DNA of 64,000 nt from Linyphia triangularis (GCA_963978545.1 OZ021725.1:90507305-90571304), one strand, 5' to 3'; shown: positions 1 to 14,236, counted from the stretch's first letter. Numbers and translations are program-made. Notes: generated by a model from the sequence alone, not told the origin.

Positions 1-2184
1 AAAGAAAGTGCTGAGCTAATGGAAATAATGCGCGAAGTTGAGACTAAATCCAGTTTCATTATCATCAAGGGACCATTTACATTGATTGGGAAAAACGTAT
101 ATTTGCAAAGCGAACTTTCTTGAAACTTTCCGGCGTTAAATAAAGAATAGTATAATTATATTACGTTTACTTATAACCCATTAGTGCAGAGGAGGGATTT
201 TTTACGTTAAAAATTACTTTTGAGATAGTGGAAGTTAAAAAATGTTAAAGGATAGAAGGAAAATGGTGTGTAAATTAGTTTTTAAGTATGACGCATAAAA
301 ATGTCCATTAAGAGTAGAAGAAATGCTTTTTTTTTCAGTTGCTTCACTAAAATTTAGATAGGTTTTTAAATTTAATTTCAAATTTCTCTTAAAATGGTAC
401 TCAGTAAAGAATTTCAAACTTTATTAGTTATGGAAAGAACTGTAGAGATATGTAGAATGAGTTGTATAATTTGTTTAAAATATGCAAAACTTTACTCTAA
501 AACATTAATCGAATTTAATACTAAAAAAAGAAAATTATTACTATTCCGTGTTTTTTCAATCTTAGGATAATTAAATAAAATAAAGTTTTAAGTAAACTTA
601 CAACACTGAATCACATTTACATAATGAACTGAAAATTCCATATTTTAAAACGTGGACTTAAAAAAATACATTAAGAAATGTTTTAAAATTGCTTTAATAT
701 TAAAACTTTCTTTAAAATAATTTTAGGCTTTCCTAATTCCAGAAATATCTCAATAAGTTTTAAACTCTTACATGTTTCTCAGTACATCCCGAGAATAAAT
801 CCCAAGAAAATTTTTAAGATATCAATACCATTAAATCTAAGTGATATCATTGTAATTTTAAGTAATTAAGCAAATTACAAATTTACTATTTTTACTGAAT
901 ATAAATATATTTATGTAGTTTTGATACATTAATAATAACAAATATAAATTTGTAATCTTACCAGAATTTCACGAAAAATGACGTTATTATAAAACGTGCT
1001 ATTGTTATCACAGTTTCTTCCTTTGTAAAATATATTTCTATTATATATAACTTGTTTCCATTGTAGAATATTATCTCACATTTAAATTAACTAAAAACTA
1101 TCCATTTAATGTACAAATACAATGAACATGCTACAATCTTCTTTTTCGGGAGCTCAAATATTAAAGGTGCATCCTATTACTTTATCAGAAACAGTTCCAG
1201 GAGCAGTTTATTTAAACAAACCTTAAAGTATAAATGAAATGTCCGAATAGTATAAGAATGAGGAATGTCGCGGAAATTCGTTTCAATAATTTATTGTTAT
1301 AACTTTTCATGAAAGTTAAACTACACGACACTTAATCTTACAAATAAATTAAATTCTTCTTCTCTAAATTCAAAATAAAGGAGTAAATATTAACATCTAA
1401 AATATGCGAGTCAGATTTGATATGTGTAAACCATATAAATCATGTTAGGTATTACTATTCATATTATCGAAAAACACTGCTATAGTAGAAGTATTTTTGA
1501 TGAGCAACATAATTTAAAATATTGAAATTTAAATTAATTAAATATTCTTATTGCACTTTTGGTTCATTAAGGCTCATCTACAGTTCAAACAAATTCTTTA
1601 AAATAATATTAATTCATAAAAATCGGATAAATAATTTAGAAGGAGTGACTGCTACAAAAATACCTATTACCTTTTAAATATAAACATTTCTTAGAAGGCA
1701 TATTACATTTTAAAATATTGTTACCTTAACTGCTCCTTCGTAGAATAAACATTTAAATGCAAATAATATCTACTACAAAGTTAAGCTGCATAATAAATTT
1801 GTTTAAAATTCAAATACTAATAATATTAGGGAAAAGGAGATTTACTTCAATTCCATAATAACTTTGTATCACTTAAAATACTACAATAAACAAAAATAAA
1901 AATCTAAAAGAAAATACCTTTAAAAAGAATTGGCAAAAAAAAATGCCTTTAAGCTATTATCAAATACATTTTTAACGTGCATTTTACAGCTTTAACAAAA
2001 CCTCTCACTTTATAAAACCGTTATACATATATGTAAATAAATTTTTACATTCATACAAAACTAGAAAACTGAATAGTATTTCTATTGACATAAGAAAAAA
2101 GTTTCAAACTTTTCTCGTAACACAAATGAATCCTCTCCAATCCAATATTTTTATATCTGAAATAATTCCGCTAAATTTTTTTCC
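1..2184. other. AT-rich non-coding DNA, nothing recognised
   Basis: No exon with homology, no structured repeat and no long ORF. The longest open frames are about 60 codons of low-complexity sequence. Confidence 0.7.
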
Positions 2185-2530
2185 GTGTTATTTTTATGAG
2201 ACGAACTTTTTGTGCACTCCCTGCAAATCTCATTAGCGCCACTAATACAAATGTGTTTTTACAGATAATTTTTGACAAACCAAACATTTCTGATGCCCAA
2301 AAGAACTGAATTTAAAACTCACGAATGAGAATTACGTTATTTTTCATCCATCCCTTTGCCATAAGGAAATATAAACGCCTGTAACTTTTTTTTTTTTGTC
2401 TTCACGCTTCTATCATTCTATGACTAGACAGTGAGGTTTATTTTACCTCCAAGCAAAAAAAAAATGAACTCAATTAAAGTGTTTTTCACAGCGTGAGTCG
2501 ACGGGAAAACTTAATTAATACACCAGAGAT
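2185..2530. promoter_or_regulatory. Candidate conserved non-coding block (weak)
   Basis: Slightly less AT-rich stretch with CTCATTAGCGCCACTAATAC, GACAAACCAAACATTTCTGA and TTGCCATAAGGAAATATAAA. Weak case. Confidence 0.18.
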
Positions 2531-5016
2531 GTTCCTAAGCAAACAAGAACCATCCTAAGATGACATGAAAAAAATGTAAGTCATCTCTCTATAGTAAACT
2601 TCGATGAATTTCCAGTAATAATAATCAAATTACACTTTTTTTAGAATAGTTATATAATCTTTTTTTCTCTTTCTTGTCTTTAAAACCATCTTGCTCGGGA
2701 AGCGTTCTTCAGTTAGTTCTTCGTGTTTTGTTATTAAATTACAAGTAATATCGTGTTAAAATTATGTTTTTCTTGGTTTTAATGAAAAAAAAATGAAAAG
2801 ATTATTTTATTGTTAGTTTAATTAAATTTTAAATTTACGCATGGAGTTGTGAGGGTGATGACGGATTTTCTCAATTACGTTAAATTAGACTTAACAATTG
2901 ACTTTGTTTTTGAAGACCGAAATTTACACTAATAAAATTGTGTTTCGAGCGTCGTTTTTTATAAAAAACTTGTTTTAGTATAACTAAATTAGCGTTTTAC
3001 TTTAACAATTTCGTTAGTTTTGTGATAAAGTATGATTTAAAATTTATTCAACGCTTTTAATAGCTAAAAAGAAATTTCATGTATATTTTACGTTAAAAAT
3101 ATTGAAAGAATTTAGTTCCTGTAAAAGAGAAAAAAGTAATATCTATCAATTTAACGTTGGATCGTATGAATAAATAACACAGCCAATATGCAATACGATT
3201 AGTATAACTAGGGAATTTCTATATTTTTTTGTCTACATGCTTGGTTTTTCTTATTATAAAATTGAATTGTCAAACTTTATACTTTTCGAGCGGTGAAACT
3301 TCTTCAATGTTAAATTACGATCATTAGCACATGACTATAATTCTATTAAAAATATTTTTTCCCTTCATAGCTTTTTGTAAACGTTTACATTTACTTATAT
3401 TTTCTAATTCCTCCCTTACAAAAAATAACTAACTTATTTGCAAAAAAACAGTAACTTGAACACAAAAAAATAGTAACTTATTTTAAAAAAACACTAATTT
3501 AATTACAAAACGCATTGTACTAATGAACCTGGCTATTTATGATGTTAGTCGATATATTCGCAAACGTATACGAAACAATAAAATACCAACAGCCGTATAT
3601 TATTTATTTTTGTCAAATTCATTTTTATAATCTTCACATGTAAAAAATGATCATGATATGGATTTAAAAGTTATCAACAAAAACAATTTAAAACTACACT
3701 TTTATCTGCAAGTGCAAATAAAAGAACATTTTGGATCATGGCAGTAACTGTCACTAAAAAGCCACTTCTATATATTTGGATGCATCATAATCCAGATATC
3801 AAGAGTGCGAAATTTGGCGTTATTGATTGCATGAAATTTGTCCCTGTCAAGGTTATGAACATCGCATAACAAAACTAATGTTGATTATCTTGGCAATGAA
3901 AAGTATCACCAAATATCCAAGTATCAATCTAATATCTTTATTTAAATCCATAGCCAGAATTTCCATAGAGTTGCTACAGAAGCACTTTTCCTGTCGATTA
4001 TTGAAGTAAATTACAGTTTAAGCATTTATAGTTTGAAATTAAAGATTTGAGAATTAACTTTTGGTGGCCATTTTTGGTATTTTTAGTCTTAACTTTATGG
4101 TTGAATTTTAACAGGAGAATTTTCTTGACGGTACCTTTCATTTGACATATTGCACGTGTTGGTGGCACTTGTAACTTTGTCCGAGAAAACCTCAGACATG
4201 CAAGCAGAGCATTTGTAAAAGCTTATTTCTACATTAATATAAGTACAGAAACTTAAAATTGACTTAATGCAATTATATTTCAATTATTTTTAATTTATAT
4301 ACTTGCAAATTTATCAAAGATGTAAGTATACAAAATTATTTTTCTATTGATTTAATAGTCCAATCACATAAATTTTCTTTGCATAAACGTTCCTTGAAAA
4401 TAACGTTTATGCAGCAAACAATTCCCACGATATTTTTTTTATAGATAAACTTATCTTTTAAATACAAGTAATAGTACTTTTTATAATGCCCAACACAATA
4501 AATAAAAATACATTATTAATGCATTCGATAGGAAACGTATCTCAAATACCACTTCGTACATTTAAAAAGTAATGTAAAAAAAATCCTGGAAATAAAATAA
4601 CTTTTTTCATTCTCTTTCTTTATTTTCATTTACCTTTTTGCGAATAAAATGAGTACTAAAATATTCACAACCTATTTAGCTGCATTGATCATAAAATTGC
4701 AAAAAGCCTGCCCACTCAAATACACACGGGTAAAAACATAACTTCTTTAAATCGGAATCAAGAAATTGCAGATCATTATATATTACTAACATAGTTCAAA
4801 CTGAATCGACTTTAAAAGCTAGGTGAAAAAGCTTCCAAACAAATGGATATATTTTATAATTTTTATTATAATGGATAAGACACTATAGAGTTGTGCTTAT
4901 TTCCATATCTAGGTTCTTTATATTATGATTACATTGGATGGGAAAATAGAATCTCCTTAGTTTTTCTTTTAAGTATTCGAAGAATCTCTTTCAGAAAAGA
5001 ATTTACACATCTCAAT

Positions 5017-5020
<4 letters not shown>

Positions 5021-5049
<29 letters not shown>
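5021..5049. repeat. Poly-A tract, 29 nt
   Basis: Uninterrupted A run in non-coding DNA. Confidence 0.95.
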
Positions 5050-5843
5050 CATTTAAGATTAGGAATATACTTTTAGTAGTTTGTTTTTGAATAATGTTAG
5101 TGATTTGACGAGTTATTTATCCTTGAGCATTTTGTTTCCGATTCGTATGTTTTCTGATATCAGGAACTATTTATACACCCTCACATATTATTTTCTATAG
5201 CGTAAAAAGAGTTTGTACCTTTTAATAAGATAATAACGTGTTTTCTTTCTTTTTTTATTTAAAATATTTTCGAAAATATTACGAATTTGCTATTTTCAAA
5301 TAAATGTTTTGATGATAGAGATATTATTTTATTGATTCATTCAAAAAGTAACGAATACTTGAAACGTTTATAAAATATATTTAAAAAAAAAATATGAAAT
5401 AGATCATAGTGTATCTTTAAGCTTCATTTTTCGTACAGTTCTATTCTAAATAAATATATATGTATTGTGTGTATTTAAATAGTTATTATCGGTAAGTAAC
5501 TTTATCAAAATACTTGTTAAATGAAAATAATTGAGTTAAAAAAAAATATATTTTTAATTTGAATTAATTTTTTTCCTACTTTTCTTTTCCCATTTCAAAA
5601 TAATAAAATAAAATGTCCCACTCTATAAATGCTTAATGTTTGGCAAAGATCAATAATAATAATAATAATAAAATAAAAAATAAAAACTTTAATAACCTGT
5701 TTATAAACGGCTGGTGAAATATGAATATCTAACCTTTTTTTCTTGCATCTTCTCATCAAAACTATATGAAACCTCCTAAAATTTTTGATTTTGAAAGCAA
5801 TGCATACCATCTTTCTGGACAACCACCAATTTTATAAGTACTT

Positions 5844-5845
<2 letters not shown>

Positions 5846-5880
<35 letters not shown>
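5846..5880. repeat. Poly-T tract, 35 nt
   Basis: Uninterrupted T run in non-coding DNA. Confidence 0.95.
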
Positions 5881-5884
<4 letters not shown>

Positions 5885-6559
5885 TGGGTTTGGTGTTTTA
5901 CTCTCTTTACAAATACACATTTTATTTCTGCATATAACTTCCTTTTATGGTTTTTGATACATTACGGATATTTCAAACAATAAGCGAAGGGAGAATATAT
6001 GAAGGAGGTATGGAATAAAACCTAATTTTTGAGATATTCCATCTTAATATATTTGCTTTTGTATTAACTTATGTGTAACATGTCTTTTCCATTAATCAAA
6101 ATATATGTCGTGTTGATAAACTGTTTAGAGATCCAAGGTAAATGTCATAAGTTAGCCTAAAAAGCACCCCTTCCTTCATTGTGTAAACTCCAATTTTTAA
6201 CAAATATCACATACCAATTTCCTCCCCTTTGTCCTTCAATTGATAAAGTATTTTTTACCAATAAAGAAATAAAATTTTAAATTATTTACAACTAAATATT
6301 TGCCAACGCCTTTCCATTTACTACCTTCAATACACCCGACTTAAAATCTGATACCGTCACACACCCAAAAAATAATCGAAGCCTTCTCGATACTAATTGC
6401 AAAAACCACCTCTGTAAATACCAAGCATTATAAACGTCCGATACATCAAATTAAACTTGAATAAATAACTGCATCGTATACAGTCCACGTCAAAAAATCC
6501 GGAAGAAAAAACTAAAAGCACACTCCCACAAAGTTAGAGCTTTTTTTTTTTTTCCCTCC

Positions 6560-7075
6560 GAAGCTTTATTAATCTAATGATTAATGTTAACGGCACGGAG
6601 AGAAACCTGCTGTTACAGAAGGTTTTGGAGTAAAAAAATAAAAATAAATCTACAAGAAAACTTTACGACGCTTTTATGGAGATGCTTAGAAATGTGTCAC
6701 TGGCCATAAAAATCATCATTAAGAAAAGCTCCTTATGGCATAATTATGAATATGGGTATTAATATGGAATTAGTGGAACTGCCCGTATTTATTAGAAAGT
6801 TAAAATACGACCCTCTCCGGAATGAAGAAATGGATGGGGTCTGCAGATTATATCTGCCGAGGGATTAATTTTCCCGGTATTTTAATGCGATCTCCTATAT
6901 TTCACCCCATAGATGCACCGTTCATTTATTTTGCATTGATCAGAGCAGTAAAGCAGAGCTCTTAAGACTTCTTGCGATCAATCATTTGATGTGGCTTAAA
7001 ATGTGGCCAAATATTCGCGCTAAGTACAAAGTTTCTTTTGGTGGGTTGATTGAAAATGCTGGATCTTCGGAGTAT
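6560..7075. promoter_or_regulatory. Candidate conserved non-coding / enhancer block
   Basis: About 500 bp of balanced base composition in otherwise very AT-rich DNA, without a sizeable ORF. It is dense in homeodomain/POU-like words (TAATGATTAATG, TGGCCATAAAAATCATCATT, GGCATAATTATGAATATG, ATTAATATGGAATTAG), with TTTGCATTGATC and GCGATCAATCATTTGATGTGG further on. Such texture is typical of developmental enhancers. No target gene is visible. Confidence 0.35.
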
Positions 7076-8120
7076 TTTTTATGTTTGTGTTATTTTATTT
7101 TGATTAGGTTTAATGGGCAATATTTACTTAATGCTTGCAGGTGAAGCTTTCGAAAAAAAATATATTATTTTTTTTTTAATAATATTTTTGGAACGGACGG
7201 AAATATTTCGGAAATAGATTTTAACTACTTAGACACAATGTATACATTTTCTTAAAGAAGGTAAAAAATAACTTTTATTGAGAGAAATTAATCTACATTT
7301 TACATAATCTCCAAACTAACATACTTATACAGAGTTCTTCAACATCTTTTTTCAATAGAAACTCTTAATAACCTATTTAAAAGTTACCATGATAAGGTCT
7401 TTACATAACAATAAAAATATAAAATTAATATTTCCCATTTTTTTTATTATGACGTAAAAATCTCATCAGAATAACTTCAAAACGTTTCAGAATTAGCTTC
7501 TGGAAACTGCAACGTTAAACTTCATGTTCACTTCTTTCCTTTTATTAATTACAATTCACGTAATGTAAATCCTCGATAGAATGGTAAAACGTAGTTTGAA
7601 AAATCCTAAAAAAAAAACCAAAAAAAACCCTGAAGTTTGCCATTTGAAAAGAAACTGATAAAACAAATATTCTTATAGAATAAAACATAAATGATCCGTC
7701 AAAATGTTTAACTATTATATTTTCTTGACTTAATGATTTGTATTAACAAATAAATATCTTATATATGAATTAATAAATAATTTTCCCTCATAAGATAACT
7801 CATAAAAGTTTCCGCAACTCATTCAATATATTTTATTCATAATCTCATTAAACTCTTTTAAAGAAATATAAATAATAATTCTATAAATACTATTCAATCG
7901 AATAAACAAAAACTCTTTGAAAAAACAATTTTTTTTTATTTGTAGCACATTAAAGCATTAAATAAGTATTATGAAGTAATTAACAAGTAATTTTGTCGTA
8001 TGAGATAACTTATAATAAATCGTCAAATCATAACTAATAATAAATTGTCAAATCATAACTAATAAAAAAGTTCTACTTCAATTATCTCTATTTTACTTTT
8101 TTAATTCCTAACTTCATGGG

Positions 8121-8148
8121 AAAAAAAAAAAAAAAAAAAAAAAAAAAA
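8121..8148. repeat. Poly-A tract, 28 nt
   Basis: Uninterrupted A run upstream of the 39-nt palindrome. Confidence 0.95.
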
Positions 8149-8192
8149 CATTGCAAGAATATATTTCAACCCTTATGAGTAATCAGTGATTG

Positions 8193-8231
8193 CTTAATAG
8201 GTGTATGATTATTAATCATACACCTATTAAG
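8193..8231. repeat. 39-nt perfect palindrome (19-bp arms, 1-nt centre)
   Basis: CTTAATAGGTGTATGATTA is followed by a single T and then its exact reverse complement. It lies 44 bp to the right of a 28-nt poly-A tract. Confidence 0.85.
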
Positions 8232-9104
8232 TTAAAATGCATTTACTTATAAGATGTTATCTCATATCAATGCAAAGATGCATTTTTCTGGGACGAAAAT
8301 ATGTTTTCATTATGAAAATCACGTTTCGTAATAATTACATTATTTTGTAGGAGATATCAGGAGATTTAAGTTATCATGATAGACAAACTATGTCCTTAAA
8401 AGCTACATTCAACAGCCTACTAGTTACAACATATTTATCAAACATCAAATTCAATTTTTATAAAGAAATTCAAAACGTAAAACAAAATTTTTAAATTAAT
8501 TTTAATAAATTAAAAGTCACATTTTTGGTTTAACTAAATACTTTCAATACGTTGCTCTAGACTATCCTCTTCTAAATATGTGTCATTAAAAAATATAAAT
8601 AGCTAAAGCACTTTAAACACCGAAAAGTAATTAACATTTGTTTCAAATACGAATCCAATAAAATAAAACTTTTTAGATTAAGAAAATAACAATTTTTCTC
8701 ATTTCTAATGCATCAAAACATGAATTTAAATAAATAAAAAAAAGATACTAGCCAAAAGTGTAAACTCATTCGCAAGTTATACGATAGATTATAATTATTG
8801 TTAACTACTTGCTTTTTAAAGGTTATCTAAAAGTAATTGCTGAAACAAGTACTTACTTCATCTCGATTCAATTTTTAATTTCTACTTATTTATGACAATA
8901 CATAAATATTACAACCACAACAAATTATTTGTAGAAATTAAAAAACCATCCCAATCAAGTCGAATATCGCAATCAACGAAAACTTCATGACACACGTAAA
9001 GCCAGAATCATTTTCTTCAGAAACTGCAATTGCAGTTAAGAATTAATTTTAAAAAAAAAACTATCATCCCTCCCTAAAGGTACCATTATCGACAAAGTTC
9101 TAGA

Positions 9105-9480
9105 CTTTTTTAATTTGTACCGGGTCTTAAAATAAACAAAATGACGCAGTTTCCTGTTCGCAATCCAACTGTAATGACCAAAACTTCGCCAATAATAATC
9201 ATAACCCACCGACGAATCTTCTCTGGTAACAGACTCGGCGAAAATATACGGCTAATTGTCGAATCCGGTATTTTTTTTTGTATTTTTTTTTTTGCTGGAG
9301 GTACCGCAATTGCGAAAATATACGGCTCAATTACTCCGAGGGGTGAAATTCCGACCATTATCGAGAGTTCGAATAGAAAAAAAAAACTTTCTTCAAAAAC
9401 CTTAAATGTCCAAGGTCTCAATCCGCTATTAAGGGAGAAAAATACATTAGACTAAATACGATATCCCAATTCATTCATTC
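9105..9480. other. Balanced-composition block with a 16-bp direct repeat
   Basis: GCGAAAATATACGGCT occurs at 9238-9253 and again at 9312-9327, each followed by an AATT-containing sequence, within a block less AT-rich than its flanks. Both strands are open for about 100 codons here but with no recognisable protein. Confidence 0.35.
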
Positions 9481-11129
9481 TTAGGATTCCTAGATCCTAA
9501 TTTACATGATTGGGCTCATAGATTTTTTTTTTATTTTAATCTCATGTTTTTCCCTGTCCTACCATTCGATAGATATAACGGTCGAACTCCCATTAAAAAA
9601 TAAAATTAAAAAAAAAAAAAAATCCCACGGAAGTGAAGTGATCGGATTTTTTTTTTTTTTTATGGTCTTAGTCTATTCATTGAAAGAGAAATTTCTCATT
9701 CTTTTTTTTTCTATGGCAATAAAAGATTTTTTGTTCTTAATGAGAAACATTACGAACAAATGCTTCTTTTGCCCTAAAGCATGGTAATAAAAATTCGATC
9801 ACAAGAGCAGTTTTACCCTTGTTGCAACACTCTTAAAAACCCCCGGGCAAAATTCATTCCAGGCTACCCGATTTAAAAGTCCTCCATACTGCCTGCGAAA
9901 AAGGTATCCTACTGTTTTTAATGTTTTCTATGATATTTTGCATATTGGCTGTAGATGAAGCCTCTAAACCACTTTAAGACACTTTCCATTGTGGTGATTT
10001 ATGGGGAGGGAACACATATTTAGGAAATAAGATGAGTCTCGTGAAAAATATTCTCTGCAGAAGACTAGAAAGCTGAACTTAAATTGGCACCAACTTTCTT
10101 TTCCGTTGGGAAGTCAGACATAGCGAAACTTCTTTGTCTTATCAAGTAATCTACCCAAAAATATTTAGTTTGATATTTGCTACCTTAAATATGCACAAAG
10201 ACGTTTTTAATAACCATTTAAGAGTGTTTTCATAGAGAAATTAGAACTTAGCTATTTTTCCAGTGCATTTTATTTTCAAAAATCCGTAACAAAATTATGT
10301 TCTAATTACAGAAATCTTCAATACAAGTAAAAATATTTGGAGCAGTATTGGAGGTTGACAAATTTATTCTAATTAGTATTATTATACTTTTTCATACAAT
10401 TTAACTTAAGGCATTAAAGTTTTTTAAGCATTAAAGCCTTTTAAAATGTACCAACAAAAAAGTAAAATTCCAATGTTTATCTAACGATATTTCTACATCT
10501 AATTGTTTGAAGATAGTACGATCACTTCAATTATATTTCGTTTTAAATTGTTTTCAATTATTCCAAACCAGTTTATTTGACAAATTAAACATGCAAACAA
10601 ATCACGATATTTCTACTAATATATAAAATAAGGGCCAAAAAATATTACTTAATTCAAAAAATACAAAATTTATCTTGTTATCCTACACAAATAATTGAAT
10701 TTCGTTAGCTCTGTTCTATTGTATACGCATTCAATCTTTTATACCAATTATAAACTTAAATACATTTACTTTCAAACCAAACGTGCATTATTCAAATTAA
10801 TTTTATAATTTAATTCATACTATCACTCAAAATGTATCATTATTTAATTTCATCATAAAAAAAACACAGAAAGGAAAGCTGTCATAACAATTGAAATATT
10901 CACACAAACCTCAACCAATTAATAGCGAAAACATTACCTTAAAATCTAAACATTCAGTCCGATTTTCAATTTCAGATTATTTAATTTAAACGTTCAAAAA
11001 CGCAGGTATAAATTACATTTTACAGCACTTTAAATTACCCCCAGAAACATTAAAGTTCCTTACAACCAATTAATAACAAGGAAGATATTTCGCATTAAAA
11101 AGAAAAAACATTTTCAAATTTATCCCGCG
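9481..11129. other. AT-rich non-coding DNA
   Basis: No gene or repeat recognised; a slightly less AT-rich stretch near 9790-10140 has no coding signal. Confidence 0.6.
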
Positions 11130-11430
11130 TTGTATCTACAGATTCCCTGCCGCGTTTTTCAATAACCCCGCCAAGCAAGTATAATGGAATCGCGTTCTTT
11201 ATGTTGCCATTCCGCTAAGATTAAGATTAGTGGTTTGAGTTAGTGTTTATGCTCACAGGAGGCAATTAAAACGCCACCAGAAATATATTTACTGCCCTCC
11301 CTCCCACCGTGTACGGTAAAGAGGAATACGCTGCATTTTAATATCTCCCCAAGGACCTGTTAGGGTATTTCTTCCTCAACTAAATTGCGAATAATTTCCC
11401 CTAACAAATATTTCGGGTTGAGAGATTTTT
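11130..11430. promoter_or_regulatory. Candidate conserved non-coding block
   Basis: A 300-bp block of balanced composition containing CTGCCGCGTTTTTCAATAAC, CACAGGAGGCAATTAAAACG and CCCACCGTGTACGGTAAAGA, with no ORF. Same texture as 6560-7075. Confidence 0.28.
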
Positions 11431-13186
11431 ACATATACGAGAAATTCTGTTCTTTTGGGGTCGTTGGTTTTTCATTACGGAAACGAAGTTTTAAACAGGT
11501 AATTCGTCGTGTGCGATTTTTATTTTTTGTTAGAGACTTAATGAGGGGGGATTCTTTATAGATTGCTTGGGTGGCTCATGATCTTAAATCTACGTCAATG
11601 ATAAGTAATGAATTATAATGAGATTTATTTTAGACTCTTAATCTTAAAATAAAGTTCGGGAGCAATGCGCTTGATGAGCCGCATTCGAAAAACATAATAA
11701 ACGCATAAGTTAATTTATACAACTGATAAGTGATGAATAGTTATAATAAATTTCAAAAAAATAAAAAAATACAAACTTTTCTGCAAAAAAAATATAATAT
11801 ATTTGACATGCAGCTAGTCTTCGGGATGTAGTAACAAAATCACCAGTGTATGTAACATCAAATGTACCTGATGATATGTTAAAAGTGGTACCCGTAGCCA
11901 GATCCGCGATGCAGTGGTCTTTTGTAAGTTTTAGAATATACATGCTAGTATACTTGACACTGAGGTTGCTTGGGGACAGGAGAGTCAAATATCGGGTTGT
12001 CAAACAGAAGAAAAAATTCTAAAACTGTACTACTTACTACACCCTAAAAAGTAGAGAAATCAGTAACTAGTGTTACCACAAAAGTTTGAAGGACATGGAA
12101 ATATCCTCTGACAAATCGGAAGCCACCATAAATCCAAAACATTCAAAGATAGGTTTGCGCTTCTATTCATCATCATGACGAATGAAGAAATGTAAATGTA
12201 AGTATTTATTTAAAAACCCTAACAAAAACTTAGCACTGGTATATGCCATATGCATTAAAATCATTCCAATGAACAACTGACTAACCAGACAGACAGATTA
12301 TTTGCTCCTAGCACAGCTTTGCAAGTTTGTTGAATGTCTTCCACAGAGCCCCTAGATCTTTTTTTGGGTGGATTCACTGGAACCCTACCAGCATATTGAA
12401 ACCTGAATACGACACTGTATGATATGCATAAAGACATACCTTCTAAAATTTATTCTTAACTGCTTACCAGACGTCTAAATGTATCATTTCGTTTGTTTGG
12501 GAATAAACTGTCGTAATTAGACAATCCTTAGTTTCAAGGAAAGTCAATTGAAGATTTATAATTCCCGCTACATTGCAATTTTTTTAGACTTTCCTATTTT
12601 CCATCTAACTAATATTATGATAACATAACCCACCAACATTACATATAATTTCAAACGTTTCTACGCAAACATTCACAATTTTGTGCTATTGCAATCTTTT
12701 CCCAAATAAGAGATTTCCAGAATTTGATTCAGGTGGATCATGTGAAAGCAAAGCAAATATTTGATTTTAATGAAGTCTTCTGTTCCACGTGAATATCTTT
12801 TACGTACTTATCACTACTTTTTACTACGAAAATTGAATACATTTTTACGAACATACTAGTATATGGATTTAGGATGAGCATTATACGAAAATTATGCCGG
12901 GAAAAAAAATCGTAGCACTAGAGATCAGGTAAATTGAGAAGGATAAAATTATATTTTCGAAAAAAAAAAACATTAATAATTTCATTCTATACTCCTGCAA
13001 GAACTGCAAAACTAAAAATGTATTTTGAGCATTTTCAATGACACTAATCCATCTCATTAATAAAGCTATGACCAATAAAATATGAACAATATGTTATTGG
13101 ATAAAATTTCAACATTTATAAGCTTAATTAATAAAAGACATTTTACCCTTTTACATCAAAGCTGTAAAAAAAAAAAGTTATAAATG

Positions 13187-13217
<31 letters not shown>

Positions 13218-13829
13218 AAATTAAATTTTTCTGTTTTCAAAATGTTAAAGTAGATTTTTTTTTTAATTACGACTTTTAAACCACAAATTTGGGTTTTTCT
13301 ACGATCTATTTTTAAAAAGCAGTTATTAATACATTTAAAAATTTTAGTTATATCAAATATGTAGAGAAAAACACGAAATACGAAAAATAAAAATATTACT
13401 TATTCAAAAAATTAAATTTCTCAGAATTAATTCGTGTAAAATTAATAAATGTAAACCTATTATACATTCGAAAACTGCATAAATTTCTAATAAATATGAA
13501 AAAAGAAAAAAAAATTGTAAATAGCTCATTATTTATAATGTTTCTTTCGCATAGTTATAAACAAATGAATTTTTATACAAATGGTAAAAAGCAAGTAATT
13601 CAATAACACTTACTTTTTATAAAATCTGTTTTCATAAAGAACGCAATTTCATAATTTCATGAAACAAGCATTAAAAGTCTATTTAAAATATAATTTAAAA
13701 TTAAATTTACAATAATGAAGTTACACATTAACTTTCATCTAGTTTCTGTAAAAATAAAAAAAAAATAAAAAATTACAACAAGCAATTTCAAAACGGTCTC
13801 TGAAAAATTGTAAAGTAAATTACGTGGAT
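11431..13829. other. AT-rich non-coding DNA
   Basis: Open frames near 11710-12003 and 12881-13075 on the minus strand show no recognisable domain or splice context. Confidence 0.55.
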
Positions 13830-14060
13830 GTACAGACTACAAACATTACGCTTTATGGGAAATGGACCAATTCTCGTTTATTTTTGTCATTAAAACTGAA
13901 TATATTTATATCCGTCAGTAATAATTCCAGCTACAAAGAAAATGGTTATTTTCATGGAAGCGAGATAGCGGTTCGATCGTAATTAAAATCTAATTACTTA
14001 GCCATTTTTCTCATCACAGTTCTCTAATTTGTAATTACTTGAGGCAAGGATGTATTAGCG
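13830..14060. promoter_or_regulatory. Candidate conserved non-coding block
   Basis: Balanced-composition block with GCTTTATGGGAAATGGACCA, TTTTCATGGAAGCGAGATAG and AATCTAATTACTTAGCCATT, rich in TAATTA-type cores. Non-coding. Confidence 0.25.
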
Positions 14061-14236
14061 TGAAAAGATTGGAAATTTCAAAAGAAAATCCTTATTTGTA
14101 ATTAAACAACTATTTAGAAAATGCTTTGTTTTCTTGGTTATTTATCATCGATCAGTCGTTTTAAAGAGTACATTATAAGCTTCGTTCAATAATACTGAAA
14201 ATGCACTTTTATAAATTCTCCAATTTTAAATATTTT

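Larger units (their letters stand above)
2531..6559. other. AT-rich non-coding DNA with homopolymers
   Basis: Only poly-A/T runs and a short (AAT)n stretch near 5654 stand out. No gene recognised. Confidence 0.65.
7076..9104. other. AT-rich non-coding DNA
   Basis: Apart from the poly-A tract and palindrome at 8121-8231 nothing is recognised. AATCATAACTAATAATAAAT-type short tandem duplication occurs near 8022-8065. Confidence 0.6.

Noticed and set aside
9110..9455. Overlapping ~100-codon ORFs on both strands
   Set aside because: Mirror-image open frames in low-stop sequence with homopolymer-coded residues; no protein family recognised.
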